This document shows positions 1-5,554 of a stretch of DNA of 5,554 bases, one piece after another (position 1 is the stretch's first letter; every line of letters begins with the position of its first letter). The notes beneath the pieces are model-generated. The model was not told the DNA's origin and ran no database searches. It saw only the letters and a program-made list of their open reading frames with translations. The stretch is taken from the NCBI GenBank assembly GCA_030040495.1, contig JASHTP010000179.1, forward strand, positions 1 to 5,554, in the 5' to 3' direction. The DNA comes from Alphaproteobacteria bacterium. Lineage in GTDB: Bacteria > Pseudomonadota > Alphaproteobacteria > ATCC43930 > CGMCC-115725. A program made the position numbers and the translations under genes.

Positions 1-624
1 CTCGAAGGCATAGAGAAAGACATTGTGGCCGCGCGGCAGCGGCAGCGACAGGCGCGCGCCTGCCGGCAAGGCGAGGTCGAGCAAGGTCGGCTCGGTGGCG
101 ATGCCGTCGATCGGCCCCTTGGTGCCGCCGACGGCGCCGGCGATGACCTTGACCGAGACGCCGTCGGGCAGCGCCGCGACCGGGATGTCGGCCGGCGGAA
201 TCTCCTGGTAGCGCGGCGCGATCATCTTGTCCTTCGCCGGCAGGTTGACCCAGAGCTGAAAGCCCTGCATCAGCCCGTTCTCCTGCTCCGGCATCTCGGA
301 ATGGACGATGCCGCGCCCGGCGGTCATCCATTGCACGCTGCCGGCCTCGAGCCGCCCGGTATGGCCCTTGTTGTCGGCGTGGCGCATGCGCCCGGCGAGC
401 ATGTAGGTGACGGTCTCGAAGCCGCGATGGGGATGGTCGGGAAAGCCGGCGATGTAGTCCGCCGCATCATCCGAGCGGAACTCGTCGAGCATCAGGAAGG
501 GGTCGACTTCGCCCAGGTCCGGCGTGCCGATGACGCGGTTGAGCCGGACCCCGGCACCGTCGCTTGCCGGCATGCCGCGGGCGAGCCGCGCCACCGGCCG
601 CGGCAGAGTCACTCCGCCATCCAT
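1..624 (-). CDS. Pirin family protein (cupin fold), 3' end cut by window edge
   Basis: Pirins are bicupin metalloproteins. Some bacterial and human members have quercetin 2,3-dioxygenase activity, and others act as redox or transcription cofactors. The 208 residues visible cover the N-terminal cupin and part of the second domain; the rest lies beyond position 1. The N-terminal metal site is intact: HPHRGFET at residues 64-71 supplies H64 and H66, and IVHSEMP at 106-112 supplies H108 and E110, matching the three-His/one-Glu set of pirin. DHPHRGFETVTYML and GSVQWMTAGRGIVHSE are hallmark blocks. The ATG at 624 is chosen because a GGAGGAT Shine-Dalgarno (631-637) sits 6 nt upstream; the nearby ATG at 620 hits a stop after three codons. 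It starts 14 nt after the wrbA stop, so the two are probably co-transcribed. The family call is firm, but the substrate cannot be told from sequence. Confidence 0.95.
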   Translation of the reverse strand, partial: MDGGVTLPRPVARLARGMPASDGAGVRLNRVIGTPDLGEVDPFLMLDEFRSDDAADYIAGFPDHPHRGFETVTYMLAGRMRHADNKGHTGRLEAGSVQWMTAGRGIVHSEMPEQENGLMQGFQLWVNLPAKDKMIAPRYQEIPPADIPVAALPDGVSVKVIAGAVGGTKGPIDGIATEPTLLDLALPAGARLSLPLPRGHNVFLYAFE

Positions 625-638
625 CGCCCGATCCTCCG

Positions 639-1262
639 TCAAGCCGCTTGAACCGTTCGCCGCTGCGCCAGCGCGCCGGCGATCTCCGCCACGTGACGGC
701 CCTGGAAGCGCGCCAGCTCGAGCTCGTTGGCGCTGGGCTGCCGCTCGCCCTTGCCGCCGGCGATCGTCGTCGCGCCATATGGTGAGCCGCCGGTGATCTC
801 GTCAAGCCGCATCTGGCCCTGGGCGCTGTAGGGCAGCCCCACCACCACCATGCCGAGATGGAGCAGCGTGGTGTGGAAGGAGAGCAGCGTCGCTTCCTGG
901 CCGCCATGCTGGGTCGCGGTGGCGGCGAAGACGCTGCCGACCTTGCCGATGAGCGCGCCGCGCGCCCAGAGCGCGCCGGTCTGGTCGAGGAAGTTGCGCA
1001 TCTGCGCCGCCATGCTGCCATAGCGCGTTGGCGTGCCGAAGATCACCGCGTCGTAAGTGGCGAGCTCGTCGGGGAGCGCGACCGGCGCCTTCTGGTCGAG
1101 CTTGGCCCCGGCCTGCCGCGCGACCGCCTCGGGCATCAGCTCGGGAACGCGCTTCACCGTCACTTCCGTCCCCGGCACCGAACGCGCGCCGGCGGCCACC
1201 GCCTCGGCCATCGTCTCGACATGGCCGTAGGTCGAGTAATAGAGCACGAGAACCCTGGTCAT
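639..1262 (-). CDS. wrbA: NAD(P)H:quinone oxidoreductase, type IV (WrbA family flavodoxin-like)
   Basis: WrbA is a cytoplasmic FMN enzyme that reduces quinones by two electrons to hydroquinones, avoiding semiquinone radicals. The 207 residues match the family's usual length of about 200. The flavodoxin-like fold is clear: the N-terminal strand MTRVLVLYYSTYGH ends in the FMN phosphate loop (S10-H14), PTRYGSM (78-84) contacts the flavin, TATQHGGQE (115-123) is the third flavin loop, TTLLHLGM (131-138) carries the conserved active-site region histidine H135, and GSPYGATTIAG (159-169) is the family signature near the C-terminus. The ATG at 1262 has a strong AGGAGGG (1267-1273) 4 nt upstream. It leads a two-gene unit with the pirin gene. 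Its upstream gap holds inverted repeats that could bind a regulator, but no regulator gene is visible here. The E. coli gene name is applied by family similarity. Confidence 0.96.
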   Translation of the reverse strand: MTRVLVLYYSTYGHVETMAEAVAAGARSVPGTEVTVKRVPELMPEAVARQAGAKLDQKAPVALPDELATYDAVIFGTPTRYGSMAAQMRNFLDQTGALWARGALIGKVGSVFAATATQHGGQEATLLSFHTTLLHLGMVVVGLPYSAQGQMRLDEITGGSPYGATTIAGGKGERQPSANELELARFQGRHVAEIAGALAQRRTVQAA

Positions 1263-1283
1263 TTGTCCCTCCTGGGCGCCTTC

Positions 1284-1295
1284 GATCGCTCGATC
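1284..1295. repeat. Short inverted repeat in the wrbA leader
   Basis: GATCG and CGATC arms (5 bp each) flank a 2-nt centre, about 10 nt upstream of the wrbA Shine-Dalgarno. The place fits an operator overlapping the transcription start. However, short GATC/CGATCG dyads arise often by chance in GC-rich DNA, so the functional reading is weak. Confidence 0.3.
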
Positions 1296-1322
1296 ATTTA
1301 ATCAGGCGGAAGAGACGCACAA
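1295..1322 (-). promoter_or_regulatory. Weak sigma-70-like promoter candidate for wrbA-pirin
   Basis: On the minus strand TTGTGC (1317-1322) could be a -35 box. A 16-nt spacer separates it from TAAATG (1295-1300); the overlapping TTAAAT (1296-1301) is a slightly better -10 but leaves only 15 nt. This is the only AT-rich patch in the wrbA upstream gap, which is the main reason for the call. Box matches are poor and alphaproteobacterial promoters are loosely conserved. It would place the transcription start roughly 25 nt upstream of the wrbA ATG. Confidence 0.3.
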
Positions 1323-1343
1323 TGAGGCTATTTCGACGCAGAC

Positions 1344-1362
1344 TGTTTCCTGGCAGGAAACA
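1344..1362. promoter_or_regulatory. Perfect 19-nt palindrome between the transporter unit and wrbA
   Basis: TGTTTCCTG and CAGGAAACA are exact reverse complements around a single central base. The element starts 9 nt after the DUF1289 stop and lies about 20 nt upstream of the candidate wrbA -35 box. As DNA it looks like a binding site for a dimeric repressor or activator of wrbA. As RNA it could fold into a 7-8 bp stem with a tight loop, but no T-run follows it on the minus strand, so an intrinsic terminator is less likely. An AT-richer dyad of this quality stands out against the surrounding GC-rich sequence. No regulator gene in the window can be assigned to it. Confidence 0.55.
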
Positions 1363-1371
1363 ACGACCGGC

Positions 1372-1566
1372 TCAGCCGCCGGCCGCATGCGCCTTTTCCT
1401 GCCGGCGCCGCGCCACTTCCGCCAGCACGCGCCGCTTCTCCTCGGACGCGAAGCTCGCCCAATGGGCGATCTCGCCGATGGTGCGGAAGCAGCCGCGGCA
1501 GAAGCCGCTCGCGGGGTCGAGGACGCAGACCGCAATGCAGGGCGAGAGCGGCTCGCCCGTGCTCAC
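1372..1566 (-). CDS. DUF1289 domain-containing small cysteine protein
   Basis: This 64-residue protein is the whole DUF1289 domain and little else. SPCIAVCVLDPASGFCRGC (8-26) gives four cysteines, C10, C14, C23 and C26, spaced C-x3-C-x8-C-x2-C. It is followed by the family block RTIGEIAHW (28-36) and a basic helix EEKRRVLAEVARRRQEK. The cysteine set suggests zinc or another metal/iron-sulfur ligand, but the family has no firmly established function that I know of. I chose the GTG at 1566 because it overlaps the DUF4340 stop as GTGA and starts just before the domain; no convincing Shine-Dalgarno precedes it, so translation probably depends on re-initiation from DUF4340. Longer readings in this frame upstream run antisense-like through DUF4340 codons and are not real. 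It is the last gene of the transporter unit. DUF1289 genes sit beside many unrelated genes, so a role in transport is not implied. Confidence 0.9.
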   Translation of the reverse strand: MSTGEPLSPCIAVCVLDPASGFCRGCFRTIGEIAHWASFASEEKRRVLAEVARRRQEKAHAAGG

Positions 1567-2588
1567 GAGGGCTTGGCCGGCTGGGTCACGTCGGCGAGCT
1601 TGGTGCGCATCGCCTTCGCCTTGTAGTCCGGGATGGCGTAGACCCAGAGCGAGAGCCGGCTGTTGAGCGCTTCCGCCTCCTTCGCCGCGGCGCCGCTGCC
1701 GCTCGCTTCGAGGCGCGCCCAGCTCTTGCCGTCCTGGTCCACCAGCGCGACCTTGATGGTGAGGCCGTCGAAGCCGATGAACTCGGCATGCGACACGCCG
1801 GAGTCCGACAGCTTCATCGCCGCCGCCGGCCGCACGTCGGTGAGCGTCAGGCTGGCGAGCGCCGTGGTCGGCTCGACCAGCGCGTCCGGCTTGGGCTTGG
1901 CGTCGGCGGGCGCGCCCTTGAGCTCGAGCGGCGCGTCGGGCTTGTCGTGCAGGATGTCGAGGGTGCTGCCGTCGGGCTGGGTCAGCACCACCTCCCGCAC
2001 CTTGTCGCGCGGCAGGTCGACGATGGCGCGGTCGAGCCATTGCGTCGCGTCGTCGGGGAGGTCGAGCGAGCCGCTGGCGAGCCAGGACTGGGCATTGCCG
2101 GGCTTGCGCACATAGATGCCGTCGGTGCCGCCGCCGAGCAAGTCGACGCGCCGCTTGCCGGCGATGATCTCGCCGAGCAGGCTGCCCTTGGCGTCGCTCA
2201 CCGTGACCAGCGTCGATTTGGCGTCCTTCTTGCCGGCATCCTCGACCTCGAGCCGCGGATAGAGCTCGGGCTTGCGCGTCTTCGCCTCGACATAGCGCAG
2301 CTCGGCGAGCCCGAGCAGCGCCTGATGCAGCTTGGCGGCGTCGACGGGGAAGTCGTTCTTCTCCTCCACCACCCAATTGGCGCCCTGGCGCAGCAGCGTC
2401 GTCTTGACGCCGCCATGGACCAGCGTCACCCGCGCCACCTCGCCGAGCCGCTGGCCGACCTCGGGCAGCACCAGCTGATTGACCAGCGGATCGACGCCGG
2501 CATCGCCGCCCGAGAACGAGACCAGCACCGCGACGGCGACGGCGGCGGCGGTGGCGAGGAGGAGGGCGATCAGTCCCTTGTGCTTCAT
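1563..2588 (-). CDS. DUF4340 domain-containing membrane-anchored protein (Gld-type ABC transporter partner)
   Basis: A 341-residue protein. An N-terminal hydrophobic segment (about 5-24) follows the basic MKHK start and reads as an uncleaved anchor or signal peptide, putting the rest on the periplasmic side. DUF4340 features follow: the NWVVEEKNDFPVDAAKLHQ block (71-89, W72), ELRYVEAKTRKPELYPRL (96-113), a beta-rich stretch with GIYVRKPG (157-164) and WLASGSLDLP (169-178), then QWLDRAIVDLP (183-193). A second beta-rich half ends in SRLSLWVYAIPDYKAKAM (310-327), also typical of the family. The ATG at 2588 has GAGAGG (2598-2603) 9 nt upstream, starting inside the GldG-like stop codon region. 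DUF4340 proteins are regularly encoded next to GldG-like and ABC-2 permease genes, as here, so a shared extracytoplasmic complex is the best inference. No catalytic motif is apparent, and biochemical function is unknown. Confidence 0.92.
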   Translation of the reverse strand: MKHKGLIALLLATAAAVAVAVLVSFSGGDAGVDPLVNQLVLPEVGQRLGEVARVTLVHGGVKTTLLRQGANWVVEEKNDFPVDAAKLHQALLGLAELRYVEAKTRKPELYPRLEVEDAGKKDAKSTLVTVSDAKGSLLGEIIAGKRRVDLLGGGTDGIYVRKPGNAQSWLASGSLDLPDDATQWLDRAIVDLPRDKVREVVLTQPDGSTLDILHDKPDAPLELKGAPADAKPKPDALVEPTTALASLTLTDVRPAAAMKLSDSGVSHAEFIGFDGLTIKVALVDQDGKSWARLEASGSGAAAKEAEALNSRLSLWVYAIPDYKAKAMRTKLADVTQPAKPS

Positions 2589-2601
2589 CGGCGCTTGCCT
2601 C

Positions 2602-4524
2602 TCAGCCGGCCTGGGCGCGGCGCTTGCGCCGCTGCATGCGGACGATGCCGAGGATGATGGCGGCGAGCCCGACCAGCAGCGGGATGAAGGCGATGTCGAA
2701 GAATTCCAGCTCCGCCTTCAACCGGTCGATGTCCTGCCTGAGATCGAGCTGCACCTGACGCAGCTGTGCACGGATCTGCAGCATCTGCGTGCGGAAATTC
2801 TCCAGTGTCCGGCTCTGCTCGGCGGCAAGCGCGCCGCCGCCGCCCGGCCCGGCGTCGCCCTGCAGCGCCTTGATCTTGGCTTGCGTGTCCTTGAGCTGCT
2901 GCTCGAGTTCGCGCTCGCGCGCCTCCGAGCGCGCATCGGCCGCGCGTTGGATCTGCTGCACCACTTCGAACGGCCGCGCCGAGGTGCCGCGCGTCCGGAG
3001 CCCGATGAGATCGGTGCCGCCGGACAGCACGTCGATGGCGTTGGTGACGAAATCGCCGTTGCCGGCCGTCGGCACGATGACGCGCTGGCCGAAGAAATCC
3101 TGCGCCTGGACCCAGAAGCGGTCGTCGAGGATGTCGGTGTCGGCGACGACGATGACGTTGATCGGCTGCGCCGCCGCCTTGATCTGCGCCGCCGGCGGCG
3201 CGTCCTTGTCCTTCTTGTCCTTCTCGTCCTTCGCCGGCTGCGGCGGCCCGTCGGGAAACGCGGTCGAGGCCGGGCCGGTGATGCGCGCGGCGAGCGTCAG
3301 GCGCTGGCCGCTGGGCTTGAAGTCGTTGAGCAGGCCGGCGACGTCCGGCAGCCCCTGCACCTTGTCGACGGGGATCTCCTCGGAATCGGTCGAGGTGGTG
3401 ATCAGCGGCTCGAAGCTGGTCTTGGCTCCCGGCAGCGGCCGCAGCACGCCGGCGGTGGCCATGTTGATCTGCGACAGGTCGCCGGTGATGGGGTCGTCTT
3501 GGTTGAGGCTGCCCTCTTTCAGCGCCAGCCAGGCGACGTATTCGACCGCCTCGACGCGGCTCTCGGTTCCGGCATTGACGCGCCGCCCGTAGCGCAGATC
3601 GCCGGCGACCTTGCCCTTGTCCATCTCGAGGCCCCAGGCGGCGAAGAGCTTCGGCATGTCGCTGGCGCCGGGTCCGGTGCCGGGCCCGGCCATGCGGTTG
3701 GGATGCGCCGCCTGGGTCTCGGAATTGGGATCGACGAAGACCAGCGCCTTGCCGCCCTTGAGCACGTACTGATCGATGGCGTAGAGCGTCTTCTCCGACA
3801 GGTTCTGCGGATGGACGATCATCAGCACGTCGACGTCGTCCGGCACCTTGTCGAATTCGGTCGACAGCGTCTCGACTTTGTAGAGCTGCCGCATCTGGTC
3901 GATGATGGCATAGGGCTCGAGCGGCTGGCCCTGCAGCGCCGCCATGAAGTCGCCCTCGAGCGGCAGGCTGGTGACCAGCCCGACCACCGTCTTCTTGGGG
4001 AAGGCGAGGCTGTGGATGAGCTTGGTCAGGTCGTACTCGAGGAAGCGCTCGCGGTCCGGCTGGAAGAAGGGAATGATCTGCTGATCGTCGGTCGAGTTGG
4101 TGGCGGCGAGGCCGAAATAGACCTGCTCGCCGCCCTGGTCGAGCGGCACGCCCTGCAGCCCGAAGGCGACGGCGCGGTCCTCGGTCGGCGAGAACGGCTC
4201 GGGATCGAGGATCTCGAGCTTGATCTTGCCGTTGGCCAGCGCCGTGTACTCCTCGAGCATCTCGCGCACGCGCTGGGCGAAGACGCCGTAGGAGGGCACC
4301 TCGTCGCCGAGGCGCGGCGAGTAGTAGAAGCGCAGCGTGATGGGCTCGTCGATGCGCGCCAGCGTCTTCTTCGACGCGTCCGACAGCGTGTAGAGATGCT
4401 GCTGGGTGAGATCGAGCCGCGTCGAGCGCAGCACGTGGTTGGCGATGACGTTGATCGAGACGAAGAGCACCGCGGCGGAGACCAGCGCGACGATCGCGAT
4501 CGCGCGGCGCGACAGGTTTTTCAT
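2602..4524 (-). CDS. GldG-like ABC transporter auxiliary protein (ABC_transp_aux / GIFT-type domain)
   Basis: A 640-residue inner-membrane protein with an N-terminal anchor (about 8-28) and a C-terminal helix (about 609-629) followed by the basic tail RMQRRKRRAQAG, so the large middle should face the periplasm. After the first helix comes RLDLTQQHLYTLSDASKKTL (36-55), the entry motif of GldG proteins. An alpha/beta domain with TVVGLVTSLPLEG (179-191) and DVDVLMIVHPQNLSEKTLY (230-248) then QYVLKGGKALVFVDPNSE (252-269) matches ABC_transp_aux, related to the GIFT domain of GldG and IFT52. INVIVVADTDILDDRFWVQ (455-473) is the conserved second half. A charged Lys/Asp linker (432-441) splits the halves, and about 522-606 looks like a coiled-coil hairpin broken by a Gly-rich turn (559-565). 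The ATG at 4524 has GGGGAG (4532-4537) 7 nt upstream and lies 13 nt after the permease stop. No enzyme motif is seen; it probably couples the ABC motor to an unknown external substrate. Confidence 0.93.
   Translation of the reverse strand: MKNLSRRAIAIVALVSAAVLFVSINVIANHVLRSTRLDLTQQHLYTLSDASKKTLARIDEPITLRFYYSPRLGDEVPSYGVFAQRVREMLEEYTALANGKIKLEILDPEPFSPTEDRAVAFGLQGVPLDQGGEQVYFGLAATNSTDDQQIIPFFQPDRERFLEYDLTKLIHSLAFPKKTVVGLVTSLPLEGDFMAALQGQPLEPYAIIDQMRQLYKVETLSTEFDKVPDDVDVLMIVHPQNLSEKTLYAIDQYVLKGGKALVFVDPNSETQAAHPNRMAGPGTGPGASDMPKLFAAWGLEMDKGKVAGDLRYGRRVNAGTESRVEAVEYVAWLALKEGSLNQDDPITGDLSQINMATAGVLRPLPGAKTSFEPLITTSTDSEEIPVDKVQGLPDVAGLLNDFKPSGQRLTLAARITGPASTAFPDGPPQPAKDEKDKKDKDAPPAAQIKAAAQPINVIVVADTDILDDRFWVQAQDFFGQRVIVPTAGNGDFVTNAIDVLSGGTDLIGLRTRGTSARPFEVVQQIQRAADARSEARERELEQQLKDTQAKIKALQGDAGPGGGGALAAEQSRTLENFRTQMLQIRAQLRQVQLDLRQDIDRLKAELEFFDIAFIPLLVGLAAIILGIVRMQRRKRRAQAG
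3202..3234. repeat. 9-bp tandem repeat encoding the Lys/Asp linker of the GldG-like protein
   Basis: Three consecutive 9-bp units beginning GTCCTT (3208-3216, 3217-3225, 3226-3234; third triplet CTT, CTC and CGC varies) plus a partial unit at 3202-3207 read on the minus strand as a run of Lys and Asp/Glu codons (about residues 431-441). The unit is a multiple of three, so length changes would keep frame. It is a low-complexity hinge between two folded halves rather than a mobile repeat. Confidence 0.7.
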
Positions 4525-4537
4525 CGCCCGTCTCCCC

Positions 4538-5272
4538 TCAATCCGCCTTCTTGAGATCGACGAGGATGGCGTTGGCGAAGAGGAAGACGCCGATCACCGA
4601 CAGGAAGAACACCGCGTCGCGCAAATCGATGACGCCGCGCACGATGGCGTTGAAGTGGCTGAGGAAGCTGAAGGAGGCGACGGTCTCGAGCACGCTCTGC
4701 GGCGCCCAGCCGTTGAGGAAGCCCAGCACGATCGGCGAGCCGCTCACGGTGAAGAGGAAGCATACGGCGGCGGTGACGACGAAGGCGATCACCTGGTTCT
4801 TGGTCAGCGCCGAGAGCGCCGCGCCGATGGCGAGGAAGGCGCCGGCCATGAGGAAGCTGCCGATGTAGCTCGCCAGGATGACGCCGTTGTCGGGATGGCC
4901 GAGGAAGTTGACGGTGATCCAGAACGGGAAGGTGAGCAGCAGCGCGATGCCGGCGAACGCCCAGCTCGCCAGGAACTTGCCGAGGACGGCGGCGGTCATC
5001 GAGATCGGCAGGGTCAGGAACAGCTCGATGGTGCCGCTCTTGCGCTCCTCGGCCCAGAGCCGCATGGCGAGCGCCGGAATGAGCACGAGGTAGAGCCAGG
5101 GATGGAAGCTGAAGAAGGGCTGCAGATCGTCCTGGCCGCGCTCGAAGAAATTGCCGAGGAAGAAGGTCAGCGCGCCGGCCATGGCGAGGAAGATGACGAT
5201 GAAGACGTAGGCGAGCGGCGTGGCGAAATAGCTCTGCAGCTCGCGCCGGAAGATGACCAGGGTGCTGTGCAT
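4538..5272 (-). CDS. ABC-2 type transporter permease (GldF-like)
   Basis: A 244-residue integral membrane protein forming the transmembrane channel or motor half of an ABC-2 system. Six hydrophobic segments are visible at about 18-41, 57-71, 97-124, 131-156, 161-185 and 218-239. The N-terminal FRRELQSYFATPLAYVF (8-24) is the amphipathic start common to GldF/NosY-like permeases. RLWAEERKSGTIELFLTLPI (71-90) is the ABC-2 coupling-loop signature that meets the ATPase. The length is typical of GldF proteins. The ATG at 5272 lies only 3 nt after the ATPase stop with no strong Shine-Dalgarno, so translational coupling to the ATPase is likely, which would help balance subunit amounts. It is followed after 13 nt by the GldG-like gene, the same order as in gldF-gldG pairs. 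The substrate cannot be read from the sequence. Confidence 0.95.
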   Translation of the reverse strand: MHSTLVIFRRELQSYFATPLAYVFIVIFLAMAGALTFFLGNFFERGQDDLQPFFSFHPWLYLVLIPALAMRLWAEERKSGTIELFLTLPISMTAAVLGKFLASWAFAGIALLLTFPFWITVNFLGHPDNGVILASYIGSFLMAGAFLAIGAALSALTKNQVIAFVVTAAVCFLFTVSGSPIVLGFLNGWAPQSVLETVASFSFLSHFNAIVRGVIDLRDAVFFLSVIGVFLFANAILVDLKKAD

Positions 5273-5275
5273 GGC

Positions 5276-5554
5276 TCAGGCTTCGCCGCGAAGGGTGATG
5301 GCGCGAAAGACGTCGTCGAGGCGGCCGCGCTCGACGCGCAGCGCCGCCACCGACCAGCCGGCGGCGCGCACGAGATCGGTGACCTCGGCGATGATCGAGC
5401 CGCCCGGGCGCGGGAAGATCATCAGCGCCCGGCCCTCGACATCCTCGACCGGCTCGACCGAGACCACGCCCGGCAGCCGCATCAGCGCGGTGGCGGCGTC
5501 GGCGCCGTCGCGCGCCAGCGCCAGGCGCACCGCGTTGTGATGGCGCGAGCGCGC
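5276..5554 (-). CDS. ABC transporter ATP-binding protein, C-terminal fragment (GldA-like)
   Basis: Only the last 92 residues are inside the window; the frame is open to the edge, and the Walker A, signature and Walker B motifs lie outside. What is visible is a C-terminal accessory domain typical of ABC-2 ATPases: a strand-rich segment (LPGVVSVEPVEDVEGRALMI, then IIAEVTDLVRAAGWSVAALR) ending in the hallmark GRLDDVFRAIT just before the stop, equivalent to the LEDVFLxLT end of DrrA/NatA/GldA-type subunits. The GTG at 5530 is an internal valine, not a start, because the frame continues upstream as ARSRHHNA. Its position 3 nt before the permease makes it that transporter's energy-supplying subunit. 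The assignment rests on the tail motif and context, not on ATPase motifs. Confidence 0.85.
   Translation of the reverse strand, partial: ARSRHHNAVRLALARDGADAATALMRLPGVVSVEPVEDVEGRALMIFPRPGGSIIAEVTDLVRAAGWSVAALRVERGRLDDVFRAITLRGEA

Noticed and set aside
858..1301. A 147-codon plus-strand frame opposite wrbA, with a similar one at 25-651 opposite pirin
   Set aside because: Both are codon-aligned shadows of strongly conserved minus-strand enzymes and have Arg-rich, domain-free products.
1344..1362. Intrinsic terminator for the transporter unit
   Set aside because: The stem is plausible, but no T-run follows on the minus strand and the dyad centre is a single base, so an operator reading was preferred; termination is not excluded.
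1372..2376. A 334-codon reading of the DUF1289 frame starting far upstream at 2376
   Set aside because: Everything before about 1566 is an off-frame reading of DUF4340 codons, rich in Arg/Ala/Gly; only the last 64 codons carry the DUF1289 domain.
1788..2657. A 289-codon plus-strand frame opposite DUF4340
   Set aside because: Same codon-aligned antisense effect; the product is Arg/Gln/His/Gly-rich with no domain, and it runs across two real genes and their junction.
2479..4554. A 691-codon open frame on the plus strand opposite the GldG-like gene
   Set aside because: Its codons lie exactly opposite those of the minus-strand gene. In GC-rich genes that avoid TTA, CTA and TCA codons, this frame stays open by default. 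Its product is low-complexity (runs of Leu, Arg, Asp, Gly, Glu) with no recognisable domain, while the minus strand encodes clear family motifs.
5276..5530. A complete 84-residue gene starting at GTG 5530
   Set aside because: The frame remains open to the window edge and the sequence matches the C-terminal tail of an ABC ATPase, so it is a fragment of a larger gene.

Overview
The window is a compact, very GC-rich stretch of bacterial chromosome. Every convincing gene is on the minus strand and reads from high to low coordinates. Strong G/C bias at wobble positions, short gaps, start/stop overlaps and the protein families suggest a proteobacterium. An alphaproteobacterium (Rhodospirillales- or Rhizobiales-like) is my best guess, but this is inferred from composition and gene content only. 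I see no tRNA, rRNA, CRISPR array, insertion sequence or other mobile element.

Region 1 (5554 down to 1372) is a five-gene transcription unit for a Gld-type ABC-2 transporter. In reading order it holds the C-terminal end of an ABC ATPase (cut by the window edge), a six-helix ABC-2 permease (GldF-like), a 640-residue membrane-anchored GldG-like auxiliary protein (ABC_transp_aux/GIFT type), a 341-residue DUF4340 protein with an N-terminal membrane anchor, and a 64-residue DUF1289 protein with four cysteines. Junctions are 3, 13 and 13 nt, then a 4-nt GTGA overlap, so the genes are very probably co-transcribed and partly translationally coupled. The ATPase and permease would form the membrane motor. 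The GldG-like and DUF4340 proteins would expose large domains on the outer face of the inner membrane. The substrate is unknown. The 'gliding' label comes from Flavobacterium homologues and should not be read as function here.

Region 2 (1371 to 1263) is a 109-nt intergenic space, the only sizeable gap. It holds a perfect 19-nt palindrome, a weak promoter candidate and a second short inverted repeat before the next gene's ribosome-binding site.

Region 3 (1262 down to 1) is a two-gene redox unit: a WrbA-type NAD(P)H:quinone oxidoreductase followed 14 nt later by a pirin-family cupin protein that runs off the window's left edge. The pair plausibly works in quinone or aromatic-compound detoxification.

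The main candidate for an under-described system is the ATPase/permease/GldG-like/DUF4340/DUF1289 cassette. Its families are recognisable, but I know of no established role for the whole set outside gliding bacteria.
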